A stretch of 64,000 nucleotides of DNA. Origin: Rhodovulum euryhalinum. GTDB lineage: Bacteria; Pseudomonadota; Alphaproteobacteria; Rhodobacterales; Rhodobacteraceae. The notes under the pieces were generated by a model. The model ran no database searches and was not told the origin of the DNA. It worked only from the letters and a program-made list of their open reading frames with translations. This document shows positions 25,588 to 36,337 of the stretch, piece after piece; position 1 is the stretch's first letter; every line of letters starts with the position of its first letter. The stretch covers positions 1 through 64,000 of the forward strand of contig NZ_SLWW01000004.1 in assembly GCF_004342445.1 (NCBI RefSeq), written 5' to 3'. The position numbers and the translations under genes were made by a program.

Positions 25588-26787
25588 ATGCCCCATGCTC
25601 TGACGCTGAACGCGGGATCGTCCTCGCTGAAATTCGGCCTGTTCGAACTGGGCGACGGACGCGGCGAGCCCGCGCCCCGCATCCTGGGCGAGATCGACCG
25701 CATCGGGTCCGAGCCGCACATGCGCGCCACCCGCCAGGACGGCACGCTGCTGTCGGACGCGCCGCTGCCCGGCGAGGACGCGGCCGATCACGCCGGCGCG
25801 CTGGCCCGGGCGCTGGAACTGATCGCCCGCGACCGGCCGCATGCGCAGATCGTCGCGGTCGGGCATCGCGTCGTGCATGGCGGGCCGGATCATGCCGCGC
25901 CGGTGGTTCTCGGCCCCGCGATGCTGGACCGTCTGGCCGCGCTCGAACCGCTGGCGCCGCTGCATCAGCCGCACAACCTGGCGGGCGTACGCGCGGCCTT
26001 CGGGGCGTTTCCCGGGGCGGTGCAGGTGGCCTGCTTCGACACCGCCTTTCACCGCCATCACCCCTGGGTGAACGACACGTTCGGCCTGCCGCGCGCCTAT
26101 TACGACAAGGGCGTGCGCCGCTATGGCTTTCACGGGCTCAGCTACGATTACATCGCCGGGCGGCTGGCCGAGATCGCGCCGCACCTGCATGCCGGCCGGG
26201 TGATCGTCGCGCATCTGGGCAACGGCGCGTCCATGTGCGGGATGATCGGCGGGCGGTCGATTGCGTCCTCGATGGGGTTCTCGGCGCTCGACGGGTTGCC
26301 GATGGGCACGCGCTGCGGCCAGCTTGATCCCGGTGTGGTGCTGTATCTGATGCAGCACGAGGGGATGACGGCCGACGAGATCTCGGACCTGCTCTATCGC
26401 CGATCGGGGCTGTTCGGGCTGTCGGGCCTGTCGAACGACATGCGCCGGCTGGAACAGGCCGGCACCGATGCCGCGCGCGAGGCGATCGCCTATTTCGTGT
26501 TTCGCATCCGGCGCGAACTGGGCGGGCTTGCCGCGGCGCTGGGCGGGCTTGACGCGCTGGTGTTCTGTGGCGGTATCGGCGAACATTCGGTCCCGATCCG
26601 GCGGCAGGTCTGCGAGGGCATGGGATGGATCGGGTTGGAACTCGACGAGGCCCGCAACACGCGGGGCGAGACGGTGATCAGCACCGACCTGTCCCGCGTC
26701 CGGGTGCTGGTGATCCCGACGGACGAGGAAATCGTGATCGCGCGGGCGGCCCGCGACATGCTGGCCGCCCGCCGCGCCGCCGGGTAG
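25588..26787 (+). CDS. ackA: Acetate/propionate kinase
   Basis: A 399-residue acetate kinase, usual family length, with LNAGSSSLKF at the N-terminus, the GHRVVHGG and HLGNGASM loops, and CGGIGEH near the C-terminus. It makes ATP from acyl phosphate produced by the upstream phosphotransacetylase, or runs in reverse to activate acetate. It closes the DUF3141-pta-ack operon. The next operon begins 95 bp downstream with an FNR-type promoter. Confidence 0.95.
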   Translation: MPHALTLNAGSSSLKFGLFELGDGRGEPAPRILGEIDRIGSEPHMRATRQDGTLLSDAPLPGEDAADHAGALARALELIARDRPHAQIVAVGHRVVHGGPDHAAPVVLGPAMLDRLAALEPLAPLHQPHNLAGVRAAFGAFPGAVQVACFDTAFHRHHPWVNDTFGLPRAYYDKGVRRYGFHGLSYDYIAGRLAEIAPHLHAGRVIVAHLGNGASMCGMIGGRSIASSMGFSALDGLPMGTRCGQLDPGVVLYLMQHEGMTADEISDLLYRRSGLFGLSGLSNDMRRLEQAGTDAAREAIAYFVFRIRRELGGLAAALGGLDALVFCGGIGEHSVPIRRQVCEGMGWIGLELDEARNTRGETVISTDLSRVRVLVIPTDEEIVIARAARDMLAARRAAG

Positions 26788-26804
26788 GGCGCCCCGCCCG
26801 CGTC

Positions 26805-26846
26805 TTGATGCGGATCAACGCAGGCCCGCCCCCCGGCGCCTAGGCT
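26805..26846 (+). promoter_or_regulatory. FNR/FnrL-type promoter of the ppsA operon
   Basis: TTGATGCGGATCAA at 26805-26818 is a perfect match to the FNR consensus TTGAT-N4-ATCAA. TAGGCT at 26841-26846 is a reasonable -10 hexamer. If transcription starts 7 bp past that hexamer (26853), the box is centred at -41.5, the standard position for class II FNR activation. The ppsA ATG is 30 bp further, behind GGAGGGAGGAG. This predicts oxygen-limited induction of ppsA and the genes after it. Confidence 0.75.
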
Positions 26847-26882
26847 TCCCCGATAGCAGCGCGCCAGCGGAGGGAGGAGCCA

Positions 26883-29255
26883 ATGGCCCGCCATGTGAAA
26901 TGGTTCGAGGATCTCCGTCGCGGCGATGTCGCCACCGTCGGCGGCAAGAACGCCTCGCTGGGCGAGATGGTCGCGGCGCTGGGCGGGCAGGGCATCAGGG
27001 TGCCCGGCGGCTTTGCCACCACCGCCGACGCCTTTCGCGCCTACATCACCCATAACTACCTTGACGCCCGCATCGCCGACACGCTGGCGGCACTCGACGC
27101 CCACCGGATCGACCTGCACGAGGCGGGCGCCACGATCCGCCGGATGATCCGCGAGGGCCACTGGCCCGACGACATCCTTGCCGCGATCCGCGACGCCTAT
27201 GCCGAGCTGTCGCGCCGGGCAGGCGTGGACGCGGTGGCGGTCGCCGTGCGCAGTTCCGCCACCGCCGAGGATCTGCCCGATGCCAGCTTCGCCGGCCAGC
27301 AGGAAACCTATCTGAACGTCCGGGGCACCGAGGACCTGCTGGCGGCCTGCCGGCGCTGTTTCGCGTCGCTGTTCACCGACCGGGCGATCACCTATCGCCG
27401 CCTCAAGGGGTTCGATCACGACAAGGTCGCGCTGTCGATCGGGGTGCAGCGGATGGTGCGCTCGGATATCGGCGGCTCGGGCGTGATGTTCTCGCTCGAT
27501 ACCGAGACGGGCTATCCCGACCTCGTGCTGATCAACGCGGCCTGGGGGCTGGGCGAGAACGTGGTGCAGGGCGCCGTCACCCCCGACGAATACCAGGTCT
27601 ACAAGCCCTTCCTTGACCGGCCGGGCCTCGTGCCGATCCTGGAGAAGGGGCTGGGGGCCAAGGAAAAGAAGATGATCTATGGCCGCGACGGGCAATCTAC
27701 CCGGAACGTGCCGACCTCGAAGGCCGAGCGCGGCCGCTTCGTGCTGTCGGACGCCGAGATCCTCGATCTCGCCCGGATGGCCGTCACGATCGAGCGGCAC
27801 TACGGGATGCCGATGGACATGGAATGGGCCCGCGACGGCGAGACGGGCGAGCTGTTCATCGTGCAGGCCCGCCCCGAAACCGTGCAGTCGCGCGCCGACG
27901 CGGCGGGCTTTCGCAGCTACAGCGTCCACGACAAGGGGCCGACGCTGCTGACCGGGCTTTCGGTGGGCGCGGCGGTCGCCGCGGGCCCGGTCTGCGTGAT
28001 CGAAAGCGCCAGGGACATCGACCGCTTCGTCGACGGCGCGATCCTGGTCACCTCGATCACCGACCCCGACTGGGTCCCGATCATGAAGCGCGCCGCCGCC
28101 ATCGTCACCGACCATGGCGGGCGCACCAGCCACGCCGCCATCGTCAGCCGCGAACTGGGCCTGCCCGCCATCGTCGGCACCGGCGACGCGACGCATTTGC
28201 TGCATGACGAGCAGGAGGTGACGGTCTCCTGCGCCGAGGGCGAGACGGGCTATGTCTACGCGGGCATCGCGCGCTATTCGGTCGAGGACATCGCGCTGTC
28301 GGACGTGCCCGAGACGCGGACGCGGGTGATGCTGAACATGGCCAACCCCGCCGCCGCGATCCGCTGGTGGCGGCTGCCGTCCGCGGGGGTCGGGCTCGCC
28401 CGGATGGAATTCGTCATCAACAACGCGATCAAGGCGCACCCGATGGCGCTGATCCACCCCGAACGGCTGGACGATGAGACCCGCGGGAAGATTGCGGAAC
28501 TCACTTCGGGTTTCTCCGATAACCAAAAGTTCTTCATCGAGAAACTGGCGATGGGCCTGTCGCGGATCGCAGCGCCCGTCTATCCCGATCCGGTCATCGT
28601 GCGGATGAGCGACTTCAAGACCAACGAATATGCCGAGCTGCTGGGCGGGCGGGGCTTCGAGCCGAAGGAAGAGAACCCGATGATCGGCTTCCGCGGTGCA
28701 TCCCGATACTATTCCGACGCCTACGCGCCGGGCTTCGCACTGGAATGTCAGGCGATCCGGCGGCTGCGCGACGGGATGGGATTCGACAACGTGATCGTGA
28801 TGATCCCCTTCTGCCGCACCCCCGAAGAGGCCGACCGCGTTCTTGAAGTCATGGCCGCAAACGGTTTGAAACGCCGGGAAAAGGGCCTTCAGGTCTACGT
28901 GATGTGCGAGGTGCCCTCGAACGTCATCCTGGCCGAGGAGTTCGCGAAGCGCTTCGACGGCTTCTCGATCGGGTCGAACGACCTGACGCAGCTGACGCTG
29001 GGGGTCGACCGGGACTCGGCCGAGCTGGCCGCGCTGTTCGACGAACGCAACGCCGCCGTGCAGTGGATGATCCGCAGCGTGATCGAACGGGCGCACGCGG
29101 TCGGCTGCAAGGTCGGCTTCTGCGGTCAGGCGCCGTCGAACGACCCCGGCTTCGCGCGGCTGCTGGTCGGTTACGGCATCGACACGATCTCGGTCACGCC
29201 CGACAGCTTTCTCGCCGTCAAGCGCAACGTGGCCGAGGCCGAACGCATGACCTGA
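26883..29255 (+). CDS. ppsA: Phosphoenolpyruvate synthase
   Basis: The 790-residue enzyme converts pyruvate and ATP to PEP, AMP and phosphate. It has the N-terminal ATP-grasp domain (NASLGEM, VRSSATAEDLPDASFAGQQ split by a few residues), the phosphohistidine swivel loop DHGGRTSHAAIVSRELG, and the C-terminal TIM-barrel with GSNDLTQLTLG and the catalytic cysteine in GFCGQAPS. Being first in an operon with acyl-CoA ligase and 2-oxoacid dehydrogenase genes, it may channel the pyruvate node towards gluconeogenesis under low oxygen. Confidence 0.95.
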   Translation: MARHVKWFEDLRRGDVATVGGKNASLGEMVAALGGQGIRVPGGFATTADAFRAYITHNYLDARIADTLAALDAHRIDLHEAGATIRRMIREGHWPDDILAAIRDAYAELSRRAGVDAVAVAVRSSATAEDLPDASFAGQQETYLNVRGTEDLLAACRRCFASLFTDRAITYRRLKGFDHDKVALSIGVQRMVRSDIGGSGVMFSLDTETGYPDLVLINAAWGLGENVVQGAVTPDEYQVYKPFLDRPGLVPILEKGLGAKEKKMIYGRDGQSTRNVPTSKAERGRFVLSDAEILDLARMAVTIERHYGMPMDMEWARDGETGELFIVQARPETVQSRADAAGFRSYSVHDKGPTLLTGLSVGAAVAAGPVCVIESARDIDRFVDGAILVTSITDPDWVPIMKRAAAIVTDHGGRTSHAAIVSRELGLPAIVGTGDATHLLHDEQEVTVSCAEGETGYVYAGIARYSVEDIALSDVPETRTRVMLNMANPAAAIRWWRLPSAGVGLARMEFVINNAIKAHPMALIHPERLDDETRGKIAELTSGFSDNQKFFIEKLAMGLSRIAAPVYPDPVIVRMSDFKTNEYAELLGGRGFEPKEENPMIGFRGASRYYSDAYAPGFALECQAIRRLRDGMGFDNVIVMIPFCRTPEEADRVLEVMAANGLKRREKGLQVYVMCEVPSNVILAEEFAKRFDGFSIGSNDLTQLTLGVDRDSAELAALFDERNAAVQWMIRSVIERAHAVGCKVGFCGQAPSNDPGFARLLVGYGIDTISVTPDSFLAVKRNVAEAERMT

Positions 29256-29282
29256 GCCCTTGAAGCCATGGGAGGAGGAGAC

Positions 29283-31018
<1,736 letters not shown>

Positions 31019-31022
<4 letters not shown>

Positions 31023-33013
31023 CCGGCGACAAGCCCCACCTGACGCGCGCCCATGTGCTGGACCTGCTTCGCCACATGATCCGCATCCGCCGCTTCGAGG
31101 ACCGCTGCGCGGAACTTTACACGCGCGAGAAGATCCGCGGCTTCCTGCATCTCTACGACGGGGAGGAGGCCGTCGCCTGCGGTGTCATCCCGGTTCTGGG
31201 GCCGGGCGACCGGATCGTGGCGACCTATCGCGAGCATGGCCACGCGCTGGCGCGCGGTGTGCCGATGGACGCGGTCATGGCCGAGATGTTCGGCAAGGCG
31301 ACGGGCAGTTCCGGCGGGCGGGGCGGGTCGATGCACATCTTCGACGCGGGCCACAATTTCTACGGCGGCAATGCCATCGTCGGCGGCGGGCTGCCGCTGG
31401 CCGCGGGCCTCGCGCTCGCCGACCGGATGCGGGGCGCGCCCCACGTGACAGCCTGCTTCTTCGGCGAGGGGGCGGTCGCCGAGGGCGAGTTCCACGAATC
31501 GATGAACCTTGCGGCGCTCTGGGGCCTGCCGGTCCTTTTCGTCTGCGAGAACAACGGCTACGCCATGGGTTCGGCGCTGGCGCGCACCGAGGCGCAGACG
31601 CAGTTGACCGCCAAGGCCGAAAGCTACGGCATGGAGGCCCACCAGGTCGACGGCATGGACGTGGTCGCGGTCGAGGCCGCCACCCGGCAGGCGCTTGCCC
31701 GCATCCGCGAGACCGGCAAGCCGGTCTTCCTCGAGGCGAAAACCTACCGCTTCCGCGCCCATTCGATGTTCGACGCCCAGCTCTACCGCGACAAGGCCGA
31801 GGTTGAGGAATGGCGGCAGAAGGGGCCCATCGTCCGGTTCCAGGGCTGGCTCTTGCAGAACGGCCTGATCCACGAGGATGACGTCGCGGCCATCGAACAG
31901 GTGGCCGAGGCCGAGATCGACGCCGCCACAGCCTTTGCCGAGCAAAGCGCTTGGGAACCGGTCGAAAGCCTGACCCGCCACGTGATGGCCGAGGACCGCC
32001 CGCCGCCGCCACCCGCCGCCGAACCGTCGGGCAGGACCGTCACCATGACCTATCGGGAAGCGGTCAGACAGGGCATCCGCGACGCGCTGGCCCGCGATAC
32101 CCGTGTGTTCCTGATGGGTGAGGACGTGGGCGCCTATGGCGGCTGCTATGCCGTGTCCAAGGGCCTGATGGCCGAGTTCGGCGAGGACCGCATCCGCGAC
32201 ACGCCGCTGTCGGAATCGGGCTTCACCGGCGCGGGTATCGGCGCGGCGGTGGCGGGGATGCGCCCCATCGTCGAGGTGATGACGGTGAACTTCTCGCTGC
32301 TCGCGCTCGACCAGATCCTGAACACCGCGGCCACGCTCCGGCACATGTCGGGCGGACAGTTCGGCTGTCCGGTCGTGATCCGCATGGCGACCGGCGCGGG
32401 CCGGCAACTGGCCGCGCAACATTCCCACTCGCTGGAAGGCTGGTTCGCCCATATCCCCGGCCTGCGCGTGCTGGCGCCCGCCACGATCGAGGACGCGCGC
32501 GGCATGCTCTGGACCGCGCTTCAGGACCCCGACCCGGTGCTGATCTTCGAGAACGTCATGCTCTACAACCGCGAGGGCGAGATCGACGAAGGGGCGGGGC
32601 CGGTCGGGATCGACCGCGCCGCGATCCGGCGGCCGGGCCGGGACGTCAGCCTCATCACCTATGGCGGGTCGCTCTGGAAGGTACTGGAGGCCGCCGAGGC
32701 GCTGGCCGCAGACGGGATCGAGGCCGAGGTGATCGATCTGCGCACCCTGCGCCCGCTGGACGAGGACACCATCGCGGAGAGCGTGAACCGCACCCGGCGC
32801 GCGGTGGTGGTGGACGAGGGCTGGCGCTCGGGCTCGCTTGCCGCCGAGGTGATCGCGCGGATCGCCGAACGCTGCTTCTGGTCGCTGGACGCGCCGCTGG
32901 CGCGCGTCTGCGCCGCCGAGGTGCCGATCCCTTACCCTGCGCATCTGGAAGCGGCCGCGATCCCCCAGGTGCCCGCCATCGTCGCCTCGGCCAAGGCCAC
33001 GCTGGGGAGGTAG
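31019..33013 (+). CDS. 2-oxoacid dehydrogenase E1, fused alpha and beta subunits
   Basis: The 664-residue protein is a fusion. Residues 1-330 are an E1 alpha subunit with the ThDP motif [17 protein letters not shown]...[10 protein letters not shown] Pro-rich linker follows, and residues 340-664 are an E1 beta subunit ([42 protein letters not shown]). Acetoin and pyruvate dehydrogenases usually have separate alpha and beta genes. The enzyme decarboxylates a 2-oxoacid (pyruvate or acetoin-type substrate) and passes the acyl group to the lipoyl arm of E2, encoded 4 bp downstream. No E3 (lipoamide dehydrogenase) gene is in this operon. Confidence 0.9.
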
Positions 33014-33017
33014 GCGG

Positions 33018-34163
33018 ATGGGCGTCTTCACCATGCCGTCACTGGGTGCCGACATGGAGGCCGGCCGGCTGACCGAATGGCTGGTGGCGCCCGGCGAAAC
33101 CGTGAAGCGGGGCGACATCGTCGCCGTGGTCGAGACCCAGAAGGGCGCGATCGAGATCGAAATCTTCGAGGAGGGCACGGTCGAGCGCCTCATGGCCGAG
33201 GTCGGCCAGAGCCTGCCCGTCGGCGCCCCGCTCGCCCTGATCCGCGGGGCGGGGGAGGCGGCCCCCGAGGCCCCGTCCGAACCGGCGGCCCCGGCATCCG
33301 CGCCCGCCGCGGCCCCCGATCCCGCGCGGCCCGGGCCGGCCTCGAAGGCCGTCCCCGCGACCGGCATCGCCGCGTCGCCGGCGGCGAAGGCGCTGGCCGC
33401 CGCGCGCGGCATCGACCTCGGCGCCCTGACCGGGACCGGGCCGGGCCGGGCCATCGTTCTGGCCGATGTCGAGGCCGCCGGGGCGAAACCGGCCGACCCG
33501 CGCGCGGAAATGCGCAAGGCCATCGCCGCGGCCATGGCGAAGTCCAAGCGCGAGATCCCGCATTACTACCTCTTCCACCGGATCGACCTGCAGGCCGCGA
33601 CCGACTGGCTCGCCGCGACGAACGCCGCCCGCCCGCCCGAAGAGCGCCTGCTGATGGGCGCGCTGATCGCCCGGGCGACGGCCCTGGCGGCCCATGCCTC
33701 GGCCGGGGTGAACGGCCATTTCATCGCCGACGGCTTCCGACAGGCCGGGTCGGTCCATCTGGGCATCGCGGTGGCGCTCCGGGGTGGCGGGCTGATCGCC
33801 CCCGCGATCCGCGATGCGCACCTGCTGCCGCTCGACGCGATGATGGCGGCCCTGCGCGACATGGTCGCCCGCGCCCGCGCCGGGCGGCTCAGAAGCTCCG
33901 AACTGACCGATGGCACGATCACGCTCTCGAGCCTCGGCGAGACCGGGGTCGAGGCGATGGCGGGCATCATCTACCCGCCGCAGGTCGCGCTGGTCGCCGT
34001 CGGCGCGCCCACACCCGAACCGGTCGCACAGGGCAGGCAGGTCTCGGTCCGCCAGACCGTCACCGTCTCGCTCGCCGCCGATCACCGGGCCAGCGACGGG
34101 CGGATCGGCGCGAAATTCCTGGCCGGGATCGACCGGCACCTGCAACACCCGGAGGACCTATGA
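33018..34163 (+). CDS. Dihydrolipoamide acyltransferase (E2)
   Basis: The 381-residue E2 has one N-terminal lipoyl domain with the lipoylated Lys42 in VETQKGAIEI, a Pro/Ala-rich linker, a peripheral E1/E3-binding domain (SPAAKALAAARGIDL...GTGPGRAIV), and the acyltransferase core with the DHRASDG motif containing the catalytic His and Asp. The substitution ETQK for the common ETDK is a small oddity. It presumably transfers the acyl group to CoA; the acyl carrier protein gene overlapping it by 4 bp raises the possibility that a phosphopantetheine arm is an alternative acceptor (speculative). Confidence 0.92.
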   Translation: MGVFTMPSLGADMEAGRLTEWLVAPGETVKRGDIVAVVETQKGAIEIEIFEEGTVERLMAEVGQSLPVGAPLALIRGAGEAAPEAPSEPAAPASAPAAAPDPARPGPASKAVPATGIAASPAAKALAAARGIDLGALTGTGPGRAIVLADVEAAGAKPADPRAEMRKAIAAAMAKSKREIPHYYLFHRIDLQAATDWLAATNAARPPEERLLMGALIARATALAAHASAGVNGHFIADGFRQAGSVHLGIAVALRGGGLIAPAIRDAHLLPLDAMMAALRDMVARARAGRLRSSELTDGTITLSSLGETGVEAMAGIIYPPQVALVAVGAPTPEPVAQGRQVSVRQTVTVSLAADHRASDGRIGAKFLAGIDRHLQHPEDL

Positions 34164-34408
34164 CAGACGACGACATCCGCGCGGCCTATCTTGTCGCCCT
34201 CATCGACGTGGCGCCCGATCTCTCGGCCGACGGGATCGGCCCCGACGACCACCTGCAGGACGACCTCGACCTCGATTCGATGGACGTGCTGAACCTTGTG
34301 GCCGCGCTGCACAAGGCGCTGGGCGTCGATATCCCCGAGGCCGACTATCCGCAGATCGCCACGCTCGCCCTTGCCGTGCCCTATCTCGCGCGCCGCCTGG
34401 CCGCCTGA
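34160..34408 (+). CDS. Acyl carrier protein
   Basis: The 82-residue acidic protein has the phosphopantetheine attachment site LDSMD, with the serine near residue 40, and the four-helix ACP pattern. It differs from housekeeping AcpP (DSLD) and is not beside fatty acid synthesis genes. Its ATG lies in the stop of the E2 gene, behind GGAGG, so it is made with the dehydrogenase complex. It ends the operon. It may carry acyl groups made by E2 or by the acyl-CoA ligase; this is inferred only from position. Confidence 0.9.
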   Translation: MTDDDIRAAYLVALIDVAPDLSADGIGPDDHLQDDLDLDSMDVLNLVAALHKALGVDIPEADYPQIATLALAVPYLARRLAA

Positions 34409-34420
34409 TCCCGGCGCCTC

Positions 34421-34517
34421 GGCCTTCTTCTTGGCTTAAATACTCCACGCGCGGCGCGGTCCAACGCTGGACAAGCGGGGCGTCAGCCCCGCGTCGGTCG
34501 GGGGCGGGAGCGCCCGG
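34421..34517 (-). repeat. Dispersed hairpin repeat, copy A
   Basis: Read on the minus strand: a GGGCG/CGCCC hairpin, then GCGGGGC-TGAC-GCCCCGC (34475-34492), about 28 bp, and then the core GGAGTATTTAAGCCAAGAAGAAGG near 34446-34423, given here only as landmark words GTATTT and GCCAAGAAGAAGG. The same order of parts occurs at 38656 and, more diverged, at 51086. It fills most of the 161-bp gap between the acyl carrier protein and the ion channel gene. Confidence 0.7.
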
Positions 34518-34569
34518 GAGGCGCCGGAAGGTCTTTACGCCGGCGCGGCGACCGGGCACATCTTCGGCG

Positions 34570-35013
34570 ATGCTGACCCAGATCGCCATCGGCACCCTGA
34601 TCATCCTCGTGACGATCCTCGTCGCGGCCGCGGGCTTCTGGCTGGCCGAAACGGCGATCACGCGCGCCAACCCCTGGCTCGTCCGCCGTCCGCACGCGCC
34701 GAAACTGGTCGTGGTGCTGATCAGCGCGGTTCTGACCGTTCTGGGCGTGATGACGGTGTCGGTCTGGCTCTGGGCGCTGGCCTTCCTCTGGCTCGGCGTC
34801 TTTCCCGCGCTCGAACCCGCAGCCTATTTCTCGCTCGTGGTCTTCACCACGCTCGGCTTCGGCGACATCCTGCTGCCGGTGGACTGGCGCATCCTCGGCG
34901 GTATGGCGGCGGCGAACGGGCTGCTGAACATCGGGCTCTACACCGCCCTTCTGGTCGAGGCGCTGCGCCGGGTCCGCTCGGAACAGGTACGCGGCGTGGT
35001 GGACGAGCGCTGA
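34570..35013 (+). CDS. Two-transmembrane ion channel protein (potassium-channel-like)
   Basis: The 147-residue protein has an N-terminal helix, a second helix pair around residues 50-80, and a pore-loop segment TTLGFGD, which resembles the TVGYGD selectivity filter of potassium channels, followed by a final helix. The filter is non-canonical (LGFGD), so selectivity is uncertain. There is no cytoplasmic RCK or ligand domain. It stands alone between the repeat element and the ABC transporter operon. Confidence 0.75.
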   Translation: MLTQIAIGTLIILVTILVAAAGFWLAETAITRANPWLVRRPHAPKLVVVLISAVLTVLGVMTVSVWLWALAFLWLGVFPALEPAAYFSLVVFTTLGFGDILLPVDWRILGGMAAANGLLNIGLYTALLVEALRRVRSEQVRGVVDER

Positions 35014-35121
35014 TCCCGCCCGCGGCCGACCGGGCCTCACGGGGAATTTTGCCGAAGGGGCCTTCGCGCAGCCGCCCGGGCTTGCCATAACGGCCGCAGA
35101 CGCCACCAGGAGATCCGGCCC

Positions 35122-36330
35122 ATGCGATCCATCATGTTCCCCGCCGCCCTCGGCCTTGCGCTGGCCGCCCCCGCGCTGGCCGATCCCGACCCCGCGGACT
35201 GGCCCTCCGTGCTGGCCGAGGCGCGGGGCCAGACGGTCTACTGGCATGCCTGGGGCGGAGCGACCGCCACCAACGACTTCATCCGCTGGGCGGGCGACGC
35301 GGTCGAGGACCGGTTCGGCGTGCGCGTCGAGCATGTGAAGCTCGCCGATACCGCCGACGCGGTCAGCCGGGTCCTGGCCGAGAAGACGGCGGGCCGGGAC
35401 GCGGGCGGCGCGGTCGACCTGATCTGGATCAACGGCGCGAATTTCGCCGCGATGAAGCAGGCGGGCCTTCTGTTCGGGCCCTGGGCCGAGGACCTGCCGA
35501 ACTGGGCCTTCGTCGATGTCGAGGGCAAGCCCGCCGTCACCGCCGATTTCACCGTGCCGACCGAGGGACTGGAGGCGCCCTGGGCGATGGCGCAGGTGGT
35601 GTTCTACCACGATACCGCCCGCCTGCCCGACCCGCCGCGGACCATGCCCGCCCTGCTCGACTGGGCAGCGGCGAACCCGGGCCGGTTCACCTATCCCCAG
35701 CCGCCCGATTTCCTCGGCACCACCTTCCTGAAACAAGCGCTTTACGGGCTGGTCGACGACCCGGCCGTCCTGCAGCAGCCCGCCGAGGCGGTCGATTACG
35801 CCGCCGTGACCGCGCCGCTCTGGGCGTTCCTCGATGACCTCACGCCGCATCTGTGGCGTCAGGGCCGGGCCTGGCCGCAGACGGGTCCCCGGCAATTGCA
35901 GTTGATGGCCGATGGCGAGATCGACCTCGCGATCTCGTTCTCCCCCGGCGAGGCGTCGACCGCCATCGCCAACGGGCAACTGCCCGATACGGTGCGGACC
36001 TATGTGCTGGACGGCGGCACGATCGGCAATGCCAGCTTCGTCGCGATCCCCTACAACGCCACGGCCAAGGCGGGCGCGATGGTGCTGGCCGATTTCCTGC
36101 TCTCGCCCGAGGCGCAGGCCCGCGCGCAGGATCCGGGCGTGCTGGGCTATGGCACGGTGCTGGCGATGGAGAAGCTGTCCCCGGAGGACCGGGCGCGGTT
36201 CGAGGCGCTGGAGCTTGGCATCGCCACGCTCTCGCCGGACCAGCTCGGTCCCGCGCTGCCCGAGCCGCACCCGTCCTGGATGACCCGGATCGAGGCGGAC
36301 TGGCAGGCCCGGTTCGGCGTGGCCCGGTAG
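35122..36330 (+). CDS. ynjB: ABC transporter substrate-binding protein, YnjB family
   Basis: The 402-residue protein has a signal peptide (ending ALAAPALAD) and matches YnjB-type periplasmic binding proteins: VYWHAWGGATATNDFI, DLIWINGANFAAMKQAGLLFGPW and GIATLSPDQLG are characteristic. The substrate of YnjBCD is not established. AGGAGAT lies upstream of the ATG. It is followed 7 bp later by the permease and then the ATPase gene, a complete importer. Confidence 0.9.
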   Translation: MRSIMFPAALGLALAAPALADPDPADWPSVLAEARGQTVYWHAWGGATATNDFIRWAGDAVEDRFGVRVEHVKLADTADAVSRVLAEKTAGRDAGGAVDLIWINGANFAAMKQAGLLFGPWAEDLPNWAFVDVEGKPAVTADFTVPTEGLEAPWAMAQVVFYHDTARLPDPPRTMPALLDWAAANPGRFTYPQPPDFLGTTFLKQALYGLVDDPAVLQQPAEAVDYAAVTAPLWAFLDDLTPHLWRQGRAWPQTGPRQLQLMADGEIDLAISFSPGEASTAIANGQLPDTVRTYVLDGGTIGNASFVAIPYNATAKAGAMVLADFLLSPEAQARAQDPGVLGYGTVLAMEKLSPEDRARFEALELGIATLSPDQLGPALPEPHPSWMTRIEADWQARFGVAR

Positions 36331-36337
36331 GGCCGCC

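Noticed and set aside
23749-26586. 945-codon open frame on the minus strand
   Set aside because: Shadow of the MaoC-Pta and ackA genes, which have full catalytic motifs on the plus strand.
35053-35066. CGAAGG-GG-CCTTCG palindrome before ynjB as an operator
   Set aside because: Single short palindrome in GC-rich DNA with no second site or promoter geometry to support it.
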